Counted from the stretch's first letter, positions 50,196 through 59,330 are shown. The stretch is 64,000 bases of DNA from Rhizobium johnstonii 3841 (GCF_000009265.1 NC_008380.1:1369501-1433500); one strand, 5' to 3'. Notes: a model not told the origin generated them from the sequence alone. Numbers and translations are program-made.

Positions 50196-51650
50196 ATGTC
50201 GGATCAGATTTACCAGGCGCCGATGGTTCGGCGCGCCGCGCCCAATTTCCGGGTGATCGCGATGATTGTCGCGAGTGCGATGCTGATGGAAAACATCGAC
50301 GCGACCGTGCTTGCGACCGCGCTGCCCACCATGGCGCGCGATTTCGGCGTCGGCGCCCCGGCCATGTCGATCGCCCTGACCTCCTATCTCCTGAGCCTCG
50401 CGATCTTCATTCCGGCAAGCGGCAGGATGGCCGACAGTTTCGGCTCCCGCACCGTTTTCCGCTCTGCAATCGCCGTCTTCGTCGTCGGCTCCATCCTCTG
50501 CGCGCTGGCGCCGACGCTGTCCTTCCTGGTTCTGGCGCGGCTGCTTCAGGGCATCGGCGGCGCGATGATGATGCCGGTCGGGCGCCTGGTGCTGATGCGC
50601 AGCGTTGACCGCAAGGATATGGTCAGTGCCATGTCCTGGCTGCTCGTGCCGGCGCTGATCGGCCCGATCGTCGGCCCGCCGCTCGGCGGCTTCATCGTCA
50701 CCTATCTCGACTGGCGCTGGATCTTTTATATCAATGTGCCGATCGGCATCATCGGCATGATCTTCGTCTCGATCTACATCGACGAGGTAAAGGGCAAGGC
50801 AAGCGGTCCCTTCGATACGATCGGCTTCATCCTCTCGGGCATCTCGCTCGGCTCGCTGCTCTTCGGCTTCGAAATGTCGAGCCATGAGGGCGAGGGCGCC
50901 TTTTCGATCTTCCTGATCGCCATCGGCCTGCTCTTCGGCATCGCCTATCTCAGACATGCCCGCAAGCACCCGTCGCCGATCATGGATTTTTCGCTGATGA
51001 AGGTGCCGAGCTTCGGCACGTCGGTCATTGCCGGTTCGCTGACCCGCATCACGCAAGGGGCGCAGCCCTTTCTGCTGCCGCTGCTCTTCCAGATCGGCTT
51101 CGGCCTGTCTGCGGCCGCGGCCGGCCAGATCATCATCGCGACCGCTCTTGGCGCTCTCGCCATGAAGCCGATGGCGAAGTTTGTCTTCCGCCGGCTGGGC
51201 TTCCGGCGAAGCCTCATCCTCAACGGCATCCTCGGTACGATCGGCTATGGCCTCTGTGCCGCCTTCCGGCCGGATTGGCCGATGCCGCTGGTCTTTATCG
51301 TCCTGGTGCTCAGCGCCTTTTTCCTGTCGTTCCAGTTCACGGCCTATAACACCATTGCCTATGACGAGATCAGCAAGGAGCGGATGAGCTCGGCCACCAG
51401 CTTCTACACCACCTTCCAGCAGCTGATGCTATCGCTCGGCATCTGCATCGGCGCCTTGGCGCTGCACGGTTCCATGGCCTTGTCAGGCACTGAGACGCCG
51501 GCCCTTGGCGATTTCTCGGCGGCCTTCATCGTCGTCACCATCATCTCGATCACCGCCACTTTCTGGAACCTGCGCTTCTCGCCGACCGCCGGCGAGGAGA
51601 TCACCGGCTACAAGGCCAAACAGACGAAAGGCGCCGTCGCCGAAAGCTGA
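50196..51650 (+). CDS. DHA2 family MFS exporter
   Basis: 484 residues with about 14 hydrophobic helices. Motif A is present in 'ASGRMADSFGSRTVFRSAIA'; 'VPALIGPIVGPPLGGFIVTY' is the proline/glycine motif C of exporters. The pattern fits DHA2 drug/acid efflux. A charged C-terminal tail (YKAKQTKGAVAES) is cytosolic. Upstream 249 bases contain no gene and no clear ribosome binding site (GGACG before the ATG at 50196). No membrane fusion partner adjoins. Confidence 0.88.
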   Translation: MSDQIYQAPMVRRAAPNFRVIAMIVASAMLMENIDATVLATALPTMARDFGVGAPAMSIALTSYLLSLAIFIPASGRMADSFGSRTVFRSAIAVFVVGSILCALAPTLSFLVLARLLQGIGGAMMMPVGRLVLMRSVDRKDMVSAMSWLLVPALIGPIVGPPLGGFIVTYLDWRWIFYINVPIGIIGMIFVSIYIDEVKGKASGPFDTIGFILSGISLGSLLFGFEMSSHEGEGAFSIFLIAIGLLFGIAYLRHARKHPSPIMDFSLMKVPSFGTSVIAGSLTRITQGAQPFLLPLLFQIGFGLSAAAAGQIIIATALGALAMKPMAKFVFRRLGFRRSLILNGILGTIGYGLCAAFRPDWPMPLVFIVLVLSAFFLSFQFTAYNTIAYDEISKERMSSATSFYTTFQQLMLSLGICIGALALHGSMALSGTETPALGDFSAAFIVVTIISITATFWNLRFSPTAGEEITGYKAKQTKGAVAES

Positions 51651-51667
51651 CGCCGCCTTTCTCTTCG

Positions 51668-51889
51668 TCAGAAGCCGACCGGCTCCCGCGGCCGCCTGCG
51701 TCGCAAGGGCCGGCCCTCGCGCCGGTCCGCATCGAGCCCGTAGGTCATCTGGCCGTCGAAGGCGAGATCACTATCCCGCAGCGCCACCTCCACGGCCGCC
51801 TCGGGCTCGCCGCGCCTCTGCCGTCCCGTGATCACAAGCCACAGATCGTGCCAGCGGCGCTGACGCATCATCGTGCCCCCAATCGTCAT
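51668..51889 (-). CDS. Small Arg-rich hypothetical protein
   Basis: 73 residues from the ATG at 51889, preceded by GGGAGGAGAG, one of the best ribosome binding sites in the window. MTIGGTMMRQRRWHDLWLVI opens the chain, then a central acidic segment (ALRDSDLAFDGQMTYGLDAD) and a basic end (RPLRRRRPREPVGF). It begins 21 bases after the homocysteine methyltransferase stop on the same strand, so it is likely co-transcribed. No family recognised. Confidence 0.5.
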   Translation of the reverse strand: MTIGGTMMRQRRWHDLWLVITGRQRRGEPEAAVEVALRDSDLAFDGQMTYGLDADRREGRPLRRRRPREPVGF

Positions 51890-51910
51890 TCTCTCCTCCC
51901 TCACAGGTCG

Positions 51911-52858
51911 TCACGCCGCTTGCGGCAGGCATGCCTCGCAGATCGCTGCGACATGGCGGTGGTCGGTGCCGCAGCAGCCGCCAAGCACGCGCACCGCCGG
52001 CATGCGGTCGATGAGCTTGCGGTAGCGGCGGCCGAGATCTTCCGGATCGCCCGCATCCAGCGTCTCGCTATTGTCGAGCTGCTCATGGCTCATGGTCGAG
52101 GCATTGGCGCGGATGCCGGAAATGCGTTTTACCCAGGCGCTTCCGTGATCGAGCGCTGTTTCGAAATGCGTCGGGTGGGCGCAGTTGATCATGTAGTAGG
52201 CCGGCGCCCCGCCGGTCATCGCATCGGTCGTCTCGATGGCCTCCTGAAGGCTGCGGCCCGTCACCAGCCGGCCATCCGTCTCCAGCGTGAACGAGATGGC
52301 CGAGGGCATGCCGAGCGCCTGTGCCGCCCGCGCCACGCCGATCGCTTCGTCGATATTGGTCAGCGTGAAGGCGCTCACCATGTCGGCTTCCGTGCCGGCA
52401 AAAGCCGCGATCTGGAAGGCGTGGTAGTCTTCCGCCTCGGTCGCATCCATGACGCCCGCCTTGTAGCCGTCGCCGCGCGGGCCGATGGCGCCGCTGATGA
52501 CGATCGGCTGCTCCGGTCGCTCATAGGCGCTGCGCAAGCCGATGAGCAGGTCGACGGCTTCCTCGTTGACCGCCTTCAGGGCTTCGCTCGTATAGCCGAG
52601 CTTTTGCCCCCATTCCGGATTGGCCCGCCATGTGGCGGTGTCGAGCACGAAGCCCGTGCCGTGCCGCCGGGCGACATCGAGATAACGGCGATAGTAATTC
52701 CGCATCCGCTGCCGCCCGTCTTCGGAAGCCAGCAATATGAAGGCGGCGAAATGCGGAAGTTCGATCCCTTCCTGGAAGATCATCGTCGTTTCCATGCCGC
52801 CATCGGTAATGAAGGTGCCGCCTGTGAGCTGCGGCAAACCGTTTCTGTACTTAGCCAT
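51911..52858 (-). CDS. Homocysteine S-methyltransferase family protein
   Basis: 315 residues. TIM-barrel with the zinc-binding cysteines: the first in 'YYMINCAHPTHFETAL' and the late pair in VRVLGGCCGTDHRHVAAIC. This is the MmuM-type arrangement, using S-methylmethionine (or a related donor) to make methionine from homocysteine. 'FALFILLASED'-like segment (HFAAFILLASEDGRQRMRNY) and 'GSGHAW'-type loop are normal. It is divergent from the TetR gene at 53077. No B12-binding domain. Confidence 0.88.
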   Translation of the reverse strand: MAKYRNGLPQLTGGTFITDGGMETTMIFQEGIELPHFAAFILLASEDGRQRMRNYYRRYLDVARRHGTGFVLDTATWRANPEWGQKLGYTSEALKAVNEEAVDLLIGLRSAYERPEQPIVISGAIGPRGDGYKAGVMDATEAEDYHAFQIAAFAGTEADMVSAFTLTNIDEAIGVARAAQALGMPSAISFTLETDGRLVTGRSLQEAIETTDAMTGGAPAYYMINCAHPTHFETALDHGSAWVKRISGIRANASTMSHEQLDNSETLDAGDPEDLGRRYRKLIDRMPAVRVLGGCCGTDHRHVAAICEACLPQAA

Positions 52859-52977
52859 TGTTGAAGCCTCTCCCTCGCGATACCCGATTGGCTGTCGTCG
52901 ATGAATGATGTTCTGGCGCTTAATCGGCTGTCAAACTAGGCGACTTCAGGTATACTCCAGGCGGTTTTGGCTTTTGC

Positions 52978-52993
52978 CGATTGATATCAATCG
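52978..52993. promoter_or_regulatory. 16-bp perfect palindrome
   Basis: CGATTGATATCAATCG, self-complementary over all 16 bases, in the 218-base divergent region between the homocysteine methyltransferase and TetR genes. Candidate operator; the binding protein is unknown. Confidence 0.5.
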
Positions 52994-53051
52994 CTTGCTT
53001 CAACCGATCCTGCCAGGGGCGGAGGCAGGTCTGATCGTGCAACACTGAAAA

Positions 53052-53068
53052 CTGTACCGGCGGTACAG
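53052..53068. promoter_or_regulatory. TetR operator overlapping its own ribosome binding site
   Basis: CTGTACC-GGC-GGTACAG, a perfect 7-3-7 inverted repeat. Its last bases run into AGGAGGGG, the ribosome binding site of the TetR gene at 53077. The form is usual for TetR sites, so autorepression is likely. Confidence 0.65.
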
Positions 53069-53076
53069 GAGGGGAC

Positions 53077-53706
53077 ATGCGAAAGGGCGAGGAAACGCGG
53101 ACCCGCATCCTCGATGTGGCCGAAGCGGCCGTCTTGCAGAAGGGTTTCGGCGGCACCTCCATCGAGGAACTGATCGCCGAGACCGGCATCACCAAGAGCG
53201 GCTTCTTCTATCATTTCAGGGACAAGAACGAGCTCGCCAAGGCGCTGCTCAACCGCTACATCGAAAATGACGAGCGCATCTACGATGAGATCTTCAGCCG
53301 CGCGCGCGAGCTGACCGGCGATCCGCTGCAATCCTTCCTTCTCGGCCTGAAATTGCTGTCCGAATTGCTCTCCGACCTGCCGAACGGCCATCCCGGCTGC
53401 CTGGTGGCGACTGTCTGCTATTACGAGCGGTTGTTCGACCGGGAGATACAGGAGACCAACCGGAATGCGGTGCTCGCCTGGCGGCGGCGTTTCGGCCGCA
53501 TGCTTCGGGAGATCATGGAGGTCTATCCGCCGCGCGAACCCGTCGACGTCGACCAACTCGCCGACATGGTGTCCTCCGTCCTGGAAGGCGGCATTGTTCT
53601 GTCGAAGACGCTGAAGGAGCCGAACACGCTGGCCGAACAGGTGCTGATGCTCCGCACCTTCGTGAAGATGCTCTTCCTGCCGGTGGCGGAGATGCCGAGG
53701 GCTTAG
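53077..53706 (+). CDS. TetR/AcrR family regulator
   Basis: 209 residues. The HTH is 'TRTRILDVAEAAVLQKGFGG' and IEELIAETGITKSGFFYHF (recognition helix TKSGFFYHF). The C-terminal helical domain holds 'GHPGCLVATVCYYERLFDRE'. A perfect palindrome overlaps its ribosome binding site, so it likely represses itself; the other target could be the divergent homocysteine methyltransferase. ATG 53077 after AGGAGGGG. Confidence 0.88.
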   Translation: MRKGEETRTRILDVAEAAVLQKGFGGTSIEELIAETGITKSGFFYHFRDKNELAKALLNRYIENDERIYDEIFSRARELTGDPLQSFLLGLKLLSELLSDLPNGHPGCLVATVCYYERLFDREIQETNRNAVLAWRRRFGRMLREIMEVYPPREPVDVDQLADMVSSVLEGGIVLSKTLKEPNTLAEQVLMLRTFVKMLFLPVAEMPRA

Positions 53707-53713
53707 CCGGCGC

Positions 53714-54238
53714 TCAGTCCCCGTCCTCCAGCGCCGCCGCCATTTCCGCGAGCTTGCGCACGGTGTTGAGATTGCGCGACGTCCCTGGCTTCAGCGCCTG
53801 CAGCTTCAACTTCGAGCGGCCGGAACCATTGGGATAATGCACATAGATTTCCCGGCCGGTGAGCTTCGCCTCCTCGCCGTCGGGCGCCACCATCTTTTCC
53901 AGCGCATCGCCGGGCGGCTTTTCGGGCAGGAAATAGACGAGCAGGAAGTTCGGCTTGGCGTCGGGAAAGGGTGCGTCGTCGACGATGCCGTCGAGTTCCT
54001 TGCGGCTGCGCACCATCACGCCCGGCCGCTTGCCCAGCTTCTTGCCGATTGCCTCATCGAGCCGCTCCTCCACCGCCTTTTCCGCTTCATCCGCGCGGAA
54101 AAGCACGTTGCCGCTCTGGATGTAGGTCTTCACGTCGGAAAAGCCCAGGCCTTCGCAGATTGCCTTCAGGTCGGCCATCGGCAAAGAGCCGGCGCCGCCG
54201 ACATTGACGGCGCGAAGCAATGCAACAAAGACCGTCAT
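53714..54238 (-). CDS. DUF1697 family protein
   Basis: 174 residues. The family start MTVFVALLRAVNVGGAGSLP and 'MADLKAICEGLGFSDVKTYI' plus QSGNVLF are conserved hallmarks, with a late 'EIYVHYPNGSGRSKL' strand. DUF1697 members are small alpha/beta proteins of unknown biochemical role. The gene begins 15 bases before the oligopeptidase B stop on the same strand, so co-transcription downstream of ptrB is likely. Confidence 0.88.
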   Translation of the reverse strand: MTVFVALLRAVNVGGAGSLPMADLKAICEGLGFSDVKTYIQSGNVLFRADEAEKAVEERLDEAIGKKLGKRPGVMVRSRKELDGIVDDAPFPDAKPNFLLVYFLPEKPPGDALEKMVAPDGEEAKLTGREIYVHYPNGSGRSKLKLQALKPGTSRNLNTVRKLAEMAAALEDGD

Positions 54239-54253
54239 CGGCTCCTCCGAGCT

Positions 54254-56362
54254 TTACATCTTGCCAGCAACCTTGATCGCAAACGCATATTCAAAGGCGA
54301 TCTCTTCCAGCCGCTGGAAACGGCCGGAGGCGCCGCCGTGGCCGGCGTCCATGTTGGTCTTGAGCAGGATCGGCGCGTTGCCCGTCGTCTTGTCGCGCAG
54401 CTTCGCTACCCACTTGGCCGGCTCCCAATAGGTGACGCGCGGGTCGGTCAGGCCGCCGAGCGCCAGGATGGGCGGGTAGGCTTTTGCGTCGACATTGTCA
54501 TAGGGCGAGTAGGAGGCGATCTGCTCGTATTCTTCCTTGCTGTCGATCGGGTTGCCCCATTCCGGCCATTCCGGCGGGGTGAGCGGCAAAGTGTCGTCGA
54601 GCATGGTGTTGAGCACGTCGACGAAGGGAACGGCGGCGATGAGGCCGGCGAACTTCTCCGGCGCCATGTTGGCAATCGCACCCATCAGCATGCCGCCGGC
54701 CGATCCGCCCTCGGCGATGATCTTCGCGTAAGACGTGAACTTCTGTTGATTCAGATAGTCGGCCGCTGCGACGAAGTCCTTGAAGGTGTTCGTCTTCTTG
54801 TCCATCTTGCCGTCTTCGTACCAGGAAAAACCCTTGTCCTTGCCGCCGCGGATATGGGCAATCGCATAGACGAAGCCGCGGTCGGCGAGCGACAGGCAAT
54901 TGGTGTTGAAGCCGGCCGGAATGGTGATGCCGTAGGCGCCATAGCCGTAGAGCAGGCAGGGCGCGCTGCCGTCGAGTGGGGTATCCTTGCGATAGAGCAG
55001 GGTGACCGGCACCTTCTCGCCATCCCGTGCCGGGGCAAAGACGCGGCGCGTGATGTAGTCGTCGGGATTGTGGCCGGACGGCACTTCCTGCGTCTTCAAC
55101 AGCGTGCGCTCGCGCGTCACCATGTTGTAGTCATAGAGCTGCGACGGCGTCGTCATCGAGGAATAGGAGAAGCGGATGATATCCGTGTCGTATTCCGCCG
55201 CACCCTGCAGTCCCAGCGAATAGGCTTCCTCGGCAAAGGCGATCGCATGTTCCTCGCCGGTCGCCCGATCGCGGATCATGATCTGCGGCAGCCCGTCCTT
55301 GCGCTCCAGCCACAGAAGATGGCGGGCATAGGCCATGTGGCTGATAACAAGCGTGCCGGGCTTGTGGGCGACCACTTCGCGCCAGTTCTCTTTGACCGGA
55401 TTATCGACCGGCGCTTCCATGATCTTGAAATCCTTGGCACCGCCATCATTGGTAAGGATGTAGAAGACGTCGCCGCCCTCGGTCAGCGAATATTCGATGC
55501 CTTCCTCGCGCGCAGCCACCAGCTTCGGCTCGGCTGTCAGGTCCTTGGTCGACAGCAGCCGGTATTCGCTGGTCTCGTGGTCGTGAATGTCGATATAGAT
55601 GAAATCGTCGAGCAGCGAGCCGCCGACGCCCATGAAGAAGCCGGCATCCGGCTCCTCATACACCAGCCGGTCTTCCGACTGCGGCTGGCCGAGAATATGG
55701 TGGAACACCTTCGACGGCCGGTGGTTTTCGTCGAGCGCCGAATAGAAGAAGCTTTTGCCGTCGGGCGCCCAGACGCCTCCGCCGCCGGTATTCTCGATCC
55801 GGTCGGCAAGGTCTTGCCCAGTCGAAAGGTCGCGCACCTGCAGCGTGAAGAATTCCGAGCCCTTGTCGTCATAGCCCCAGATGCCGCGGCCGTGATCGCT
55901 CGAATGGTCGAGACCGGCGAGACGGAAATAGGCCTTGCCGGCCGCCTCCTTGTCGCCGTCGAGCAGCACCGTGCGAATCGATTCGTCGGCGACATTACCG
56001 TCGCGGGCGATGCGGAAATAACGCGGCTGTTCGCCGCCTGTGACATAAAAGGTGCCGTAAGCATAGGCGCCGTCCTTCATCGGCACCGAGCTGTCGTCTT
56101 CCTTGATGCGGCCGCGCATTTCGGCAAACAGCACCTTCTGCAGAGGCTTGGTGTCCTCCATCGCCGCGTTCATATAGGTGTTTTCGGCTTCGAGATGGCG
56201 GCGGATCTCAGGGTCGAGAATCGACGGATCCTTGAACATCGCCTGCCAGTTGTCGGCGCGCAGCCAGGCATAGTCGTCCGTGCGGGTGATGCCGTGGCGC
56301 GTATCGGAGGTGGGCTTCTTCGGTGCGGCAGGCGGTGTCGGCAGGCTCTTGAAAACGGACAA
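54254..56362 (-). CDS. ptrB: Oligopeptidase B (S9A prolyl oligopeptidase family)
   Basis: 702 residues from a TTG at 56362, which has GGAG nine bases upstream; the first ATG frame upstream has no family look, and the family start S-V-F-K follows this TTG. An N-terminal seven-bladed propeller (about 70-400) covers an alpha/beta hydrolase. The nucleophile Ser is in GGSAGGMLMG, Asp in 'LGGLTDPRVTYWEPAKW', His in 'DAGHGGASGRF'. It cleaves peptides after Arg/Lys in the cytosol. Confidence 0.92.
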   Translation of the reverse strand: MSVFKSLPTPPAAPKKPTSDTRHGITRTDDYAWLRADNWQAMFKDPSILDPEIRRHLEAENTYMNAAMEDTKPLQKVLFAEMRGRIKEDDSSVPMKDGAYAYGTFYVTGGEQPRYFRIARDGNVADESIRTVLLDGDKEAAGKAYFRLAGLDHSSDHGRGIWGYDDKGSEFFTLQVRDLSTGQDLADRIENTGGGGVWAPDGKSFFYSALDENHRPSKVFHHILGQPQSEDRLVYEEPDAGFFMGVGGSLLDDFIYIDIHDHETSEYRLLSTKDLTAEPKLVAAREEGIEYSLTEGGDVFYILTNDGGAKDFKIMEAPVDNPVKENWREVVAHKPGTLVISHMAYARHLLWLERKDGLPQIMIRDRATGEEHAIAFAEEAYSLGLQGAAEYDTDIIRFSYSSMTTPSQLYDYNMVTRERTLLKTQEVPSGHNPDDYITRRVFAPARDGEKVPVTLLYRKDTPLDGSAPCLLYGYGAYGITIPAGFNTNCLSLADRGFVYAIAHIRGGKDKGFSWYEDGKMDKKTNTFKDFVAAADYLNQQKFTSYAKIIAEGGSAGGMLMGAIANMAPEKFAGLIAAVPFVDVLNTMLDDTLPLTPPEWPEWGNPIDSKEEYEQIASYSPYDNVDAKAYPPILALGGLTDPRVTYWEPAKWVAKLRDKTTGNAPILLKTNMDAGHGGASGRFQRLEEIAFEYAFAIKVAGKM

Positions 56363-56612
56363 GGAATGGCTCCGGGTCGGAATGTCGGGTTGGCAAGAGA
56401 TAGAGGCCCACTGGTCCCGGATCAAGCGGCAAGGCTGCGGCAAGGGTAGAGGTGCCCTTCCACAGACAAGGAGGACGCCCGGCCCACCTTGCCTTGATGT
56501 CACCACAATATTTAAGAAAGTCCGCTATCTCAGTGAATTTGCACGTGCCAAGCTCCCGGCAAGCTGTCGGCGGTAGGGTGAAAATTGCAGAATAGTAAGG
56601 GATTTCTCCGCA

Positions 56613-57002
56613 ATGCCGAAACGTCTGGTCCTGTTTCTATCCCTCGCAAGCCTTGCAGCCCCCGCCTTTGCCGTCGATCCCGCCATCAAGAAGCAGCTGG
56701 AAAAACTCGATCCCTCGACCCGCCTGGAACAGAGCTGCGACACCGAGGCGATGAGCCGCATCAACAAGGACAGCACCGGCTTCAAGCCCGACAAGGTGAT
56801 CGCCTACACCTTCAAGGACCCGATCCCTGGCGACAATTCGCTGGACGCGCCGGGTGCCGTCTTCCGCAGCAAGGGCGACTGGTACCATCTCTCCTACAAT
56901 TGCATCACCGGTCCGCAGCATATCAACGTGCGCGAGCTCAATTACGAGATCGGCGAGAAGGTGCCGCGCGAGAAGTGGAACAAGTATTATCTCTATGATT
57001 GA
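56613..57002 (+). CDS. DUF930 family secreted protein
   Basis: 129 residues. A signal peptide (MPKRLVLFLSLASLAAPAFA) and the conserved core 'LEKLDPSTRLEQSCDTEAMS', GAVFRSKGDWYHLSYNC and 'VPREKWNKYYLYD' identify DUF930. Members occur almost only in Rhizobiales and are periplasmic with no known role. Two cysteines (the C of SCD and NC) could pair. ATG 56613 is preceded by TTTCTCCGCA, a poor ribosome binding site. Confidence 0.88.
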   Translation: MPKRLVLFLSLASLAAPAFAVDPAIKKQLEKLDPSTRLEQSCDTEAMSRINKDSTGFKPDKVIAYTFKDPIPGDNSLDAPGAVFRSKGDWYHLSYNCITGPQHINVRELNYEIGEKVPREKWNKYYLYD

Positions 57003-57116
57003 TACGGTGATTGATGCGGTCCTGCCCGTCCAAGCGGCTGCGGTGACATCCGGCCGCATGGCGCCGGGGGAGAGCTGCCGCTAAAATCGGCAGCTCGAAT
57101 CATAGAAACCCATTAT

Positions 57117-57950
57117 ATGAACCGCATCCTGTTCGCTTCGGCGTTCCTTCTCGTCAGCATCTCCGCTGTATTCGCGGACGGAATTCCGTCAGCCGCGCCG
57201 GCGGTAGCCAGTCCGGTCCCGGCTGCAGTCAGTCCGGTCCCGGCTGCAATCAGTCCGGCCCCGAAGGCGCCGGCGCCAAAGCTCGTCGAGCCGCATCTGC
57301 ACATCGCCCGTTCCAACCTCGCCGGCCATGCCCGCATTGCGCTCACCTTCGATGCCTGCATGGGGCAGGCGGACGAGCGCATCCTTTCGACACTGGTGCG
57401 TGAACGTATCCCGGCAACGATCTTCGTCACCGCCCGCTGGCTGAAGCGCAATCCCGCAGCACTTGCCGTCTTCCTGCAAAACCCCGATCTCTTCGAACTT
57501 GAAAACCACGGCGAAAACCATATTCCGGCCGTCGACACGCCGACGCTGATCTATGGCATCGCCTCCGCCGGCTCGCCGCAGGCGGTGCGGCAGGAAGTCG
57601 AAGGCGGCGCTGCCGCCATGGTCGCAGCCGGCATCCCGGCGCCGCACTGGTTCCGCGGCTCGACCGCCAAATATGATCTTTCCGCCATCGGAGAGATCCG
57701 CGCCATGGGCTATCGCATTGCCGGTTATTCGGTAAACGGCGACGGCGGCTCGCTGCTCGGGGCTGTGATCACCGAAAAGCGCATCGCCTCGGCTAAGGAC
57801 GGCGATGTCGTCATCTCCCATATCAACCAGCCGACCCATGCGGCCGGCGAGGGGGTGGCCAAGGCGCTGGTCGATCTCAAGGCGAAGGGCACGGAGTTCG
57901 TCCGGCTCGAGGATGTCGAGGACACCGGCGACGACAAGACGACGGAGTGA
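57117..57950 (+). CDS. Polysaccharide deacetylase family protein
   Basis: 277 residues. A signal peptide (MNRILFASAFLLVSISAVFA) is followed by a Pro/Ala linker made of three PVPAA-type units. The NodB domain begins LTFDACMGQADE; the usual TFDD is TFDA, so the metal-binding second Asp is replaced by Ala. The second motif is 'LENHGENHIP' (His-x3-His present) and 'PAPHWFRGST' the substrate loop. It may be a deacetylase with altered metal use, or an inactive binding protein. Periplasmic. Confidence 0.8.
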   Translation: MNRILFASAFLLVSISAVFADGIPSAAPAVASPVPAAVSPVPAAISPAPKAPAPKLVEPHLHIARSNLAGHARIALTFDACMGQADERILSTLVRERIPATIFVTARWLKRNPAALAVFLQNPDLFELENHGENHIPAVDTPTLIYGIASAGSPQAVRQEVEGGAAAMVAAGIPAPHWFRGSTAKYDLSAIGEIRAMGYRIAGYSVNGDGGSLLGAVITEKRIASAKDGDVVISHINQPTHAAGEGVAKALVDLKAKGTEFVRLEDVEDTGDDKTTE

Positions 57951-57978
57951 TTCTCCGGCTGAAGGAATGCCGTGGGGA

Positions 57979-58010
57979 ACACCCCTCTGCCCGGCAGGGC
58001 AGAGGGGTGT
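57979..58010. terminator. 14-bp hairpin between convergent genes
   Basis: ACACCCCTCTGCCC / GGGCAGAGGGGTGT, perfect 14-bp stem with loop GGCA. Lies between convergent stops (57950 and 58038), so it can serve both genes. The stem sequence is related to the end at 27505-27530 (CCCCCTCTGCCCTGCC), so it may also belong to a dispersed repeat. Confidence 0.6.
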
Positions 58011-58037
58011 CCACGCCACGACAGTCAATGTGGGACC

Positions 58038-59330
58038 TTACCTCAGCTCATTCCCGGCCCGCACCAAACCCTCTCCAAAACGGCGCAAACCCGGTCCATC
58101 CCTGTCGAGCGCAAAATCCTCGAACCAATCCCGTTGCATGCCGGCGAGCATGGCGCCGATCATCTGCGCGGCGAGGTAGGAAAAGGTAATGCCGTTGCCG
58201 CCGTAGCCATAGGCGGCGAACACATGCGGCGTCTCCGGCACCGGGCCGATCAGCGGCAGACCGTCGACCGTCTCGCCGAAAGTGCCGCACCAGGCGTGTT
58301 CCACCCGCGTATCCGCCTTCGGCCACAGCCGCTTCATCTTCTCCTGGATCGCCATGGTCTTGGCCGGCAGCTTCCGATCTCGTATCTCGGCATCCGTGGT
58401 ATCGTCATCCTCGCCGCCGGCGACGATGCGATTGTCCGCCGTCGTGCGCATGTAGAGGTAGGGGTGGCTGTCCTCCCAGATCAGCGCCCTGTCGCGCCAG
58501 AAATTTGCCGGATCCTGCGGCACGGTGGCGAGCGCCCAGCTTGAACTCGAGCGGTGCAGCTTCGGCATGTCGAGACCCGGCATCGAATAGCCGGTCGCCA
58601 GCACGACACGCCGCGCCTCGATGACGTGGCCTCCATCGGTCTCTGCCGTGACGCGATCGCCTTCGCTGTGAAGCGCGGTCACGGAAGCGTTGACCAGCCG
58701 CGCACGGCGCCGCACCGCCATCTCGATCAGGGCCCAGGTCAGAAGCAGCGGATCGCACTCCGCCGAACCCGGCGAATAGATCGCGCCATCCCGGTCGAGC
58801 TCGAATTGTGTGAAGAGATCGGGATGTTCAAGATAGACGCCGGGCAGGCCGGCCCGGCGGCGAAGCTGGCGCTCCTCCAGGAGGTCGCGCGCGCCTTCGC
58901 GGCCGTCGGCCAGATAGAGCGTGTTGCGCGGCCGGAAGCTGCAGGCGATCCCGTTGGCGGCGATCAGCTTGGAAAGGCCGGCGACCGCGGCACCGCTGCG
59001 GCGGTAGATGCCGGCCGCGCGCTCGAAGCCGTAATAGTCCTCGAGTTCGGTGAGCGTGCTGTCGATTTCCCATTGCAGCATCGCCGTGCTCGCCGCGGTG
59101 CTGCCGAAACCGGGCTCCTCCCGGTCGATGAGCGCCACGGAAAAACCGCGGGCCGTCAAATGTTCTGCAACCAAGGCACCGGTGATGCCGCCGCCGATCA
59201 CGGCGACGTCGGTGGAAAAGCTTTGGTCGATCGGCCGCCATTCCGGCCGTATGCCGCTTTTCCCCCAAAGAGAACGCCCGCTCACCATCTGGTCGTGATC
59301 GGATTCGGCAAGATCGAGATCAGATGCCAC
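58038..59330 (-). CDS. FAD-dependent oxidoreductase (DAO/PuuB-like)
   Basis: 430 residues. The Rossmann FAD motif is VAVIGGGITGALVAEHL, with 'GFSVALIDREEPGFGSTAAS' (the Arg/Glu following). The DAO family C-terminal 'AAYGYGGNGITFSYLAAQMI' is present. Closest families are gamma-glutamylputrescine oxidase and other amine/amino-acid oxidases; the true substrate is unknown. It begins 18 bases after the AI-2E gene stop (GGGGGGAC ribosome binding site), so it is co-transcribed with that permease. Confidence 0.86.
   Translation of the reverse strand: MASDLDLAESDHDQMVSGRSLWGKSGIRPEWRPIDQSFSTDVAVIGGGITGALVAEHLTARGFSVALIDREEPGFGSTAASTAMLQWEIDSTLTELEDYYGFERAAGIYRRSGAAVAGLSKLIAANGIACSFRPRNTLYLADGREGARDLLEERQLRRRAGLPGVYLEHPDLFTQFELDRDGAIYSPGSAECDPLLLTWALIEMAVRRRARLVNASVTALHSEGDRVTAETDGGHVIEARRVVLATGYSMPGLDMPKLHRSSSSWALATVPQDPANFWRDRALIWEDSHPYLYMRTTADNRIVAGGEDDDTTDAEIRDRKLPAKTMAIQEKMKRLWPKADTRVEHAWCGTFGETVDGLPLIGPVPETPHVFAAYGYGGNGITFSYLAAQMIGAMLAGMQRDWFEDFALDRDGPGLRRFGEGLVRAGNELR

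Noticed and set aside
56362..56506. N-terminal extension of oligopeptidase B to 56506
   Set aside because: The extension has no match to the family; the TTG at 56362 gives the usual SVFK start with GGAG ahead.
57979..58010. CRISPR-like repeat
   Set aside because: Only one hairpin unit with no spacers; it is a terminator or dispersed repeat.
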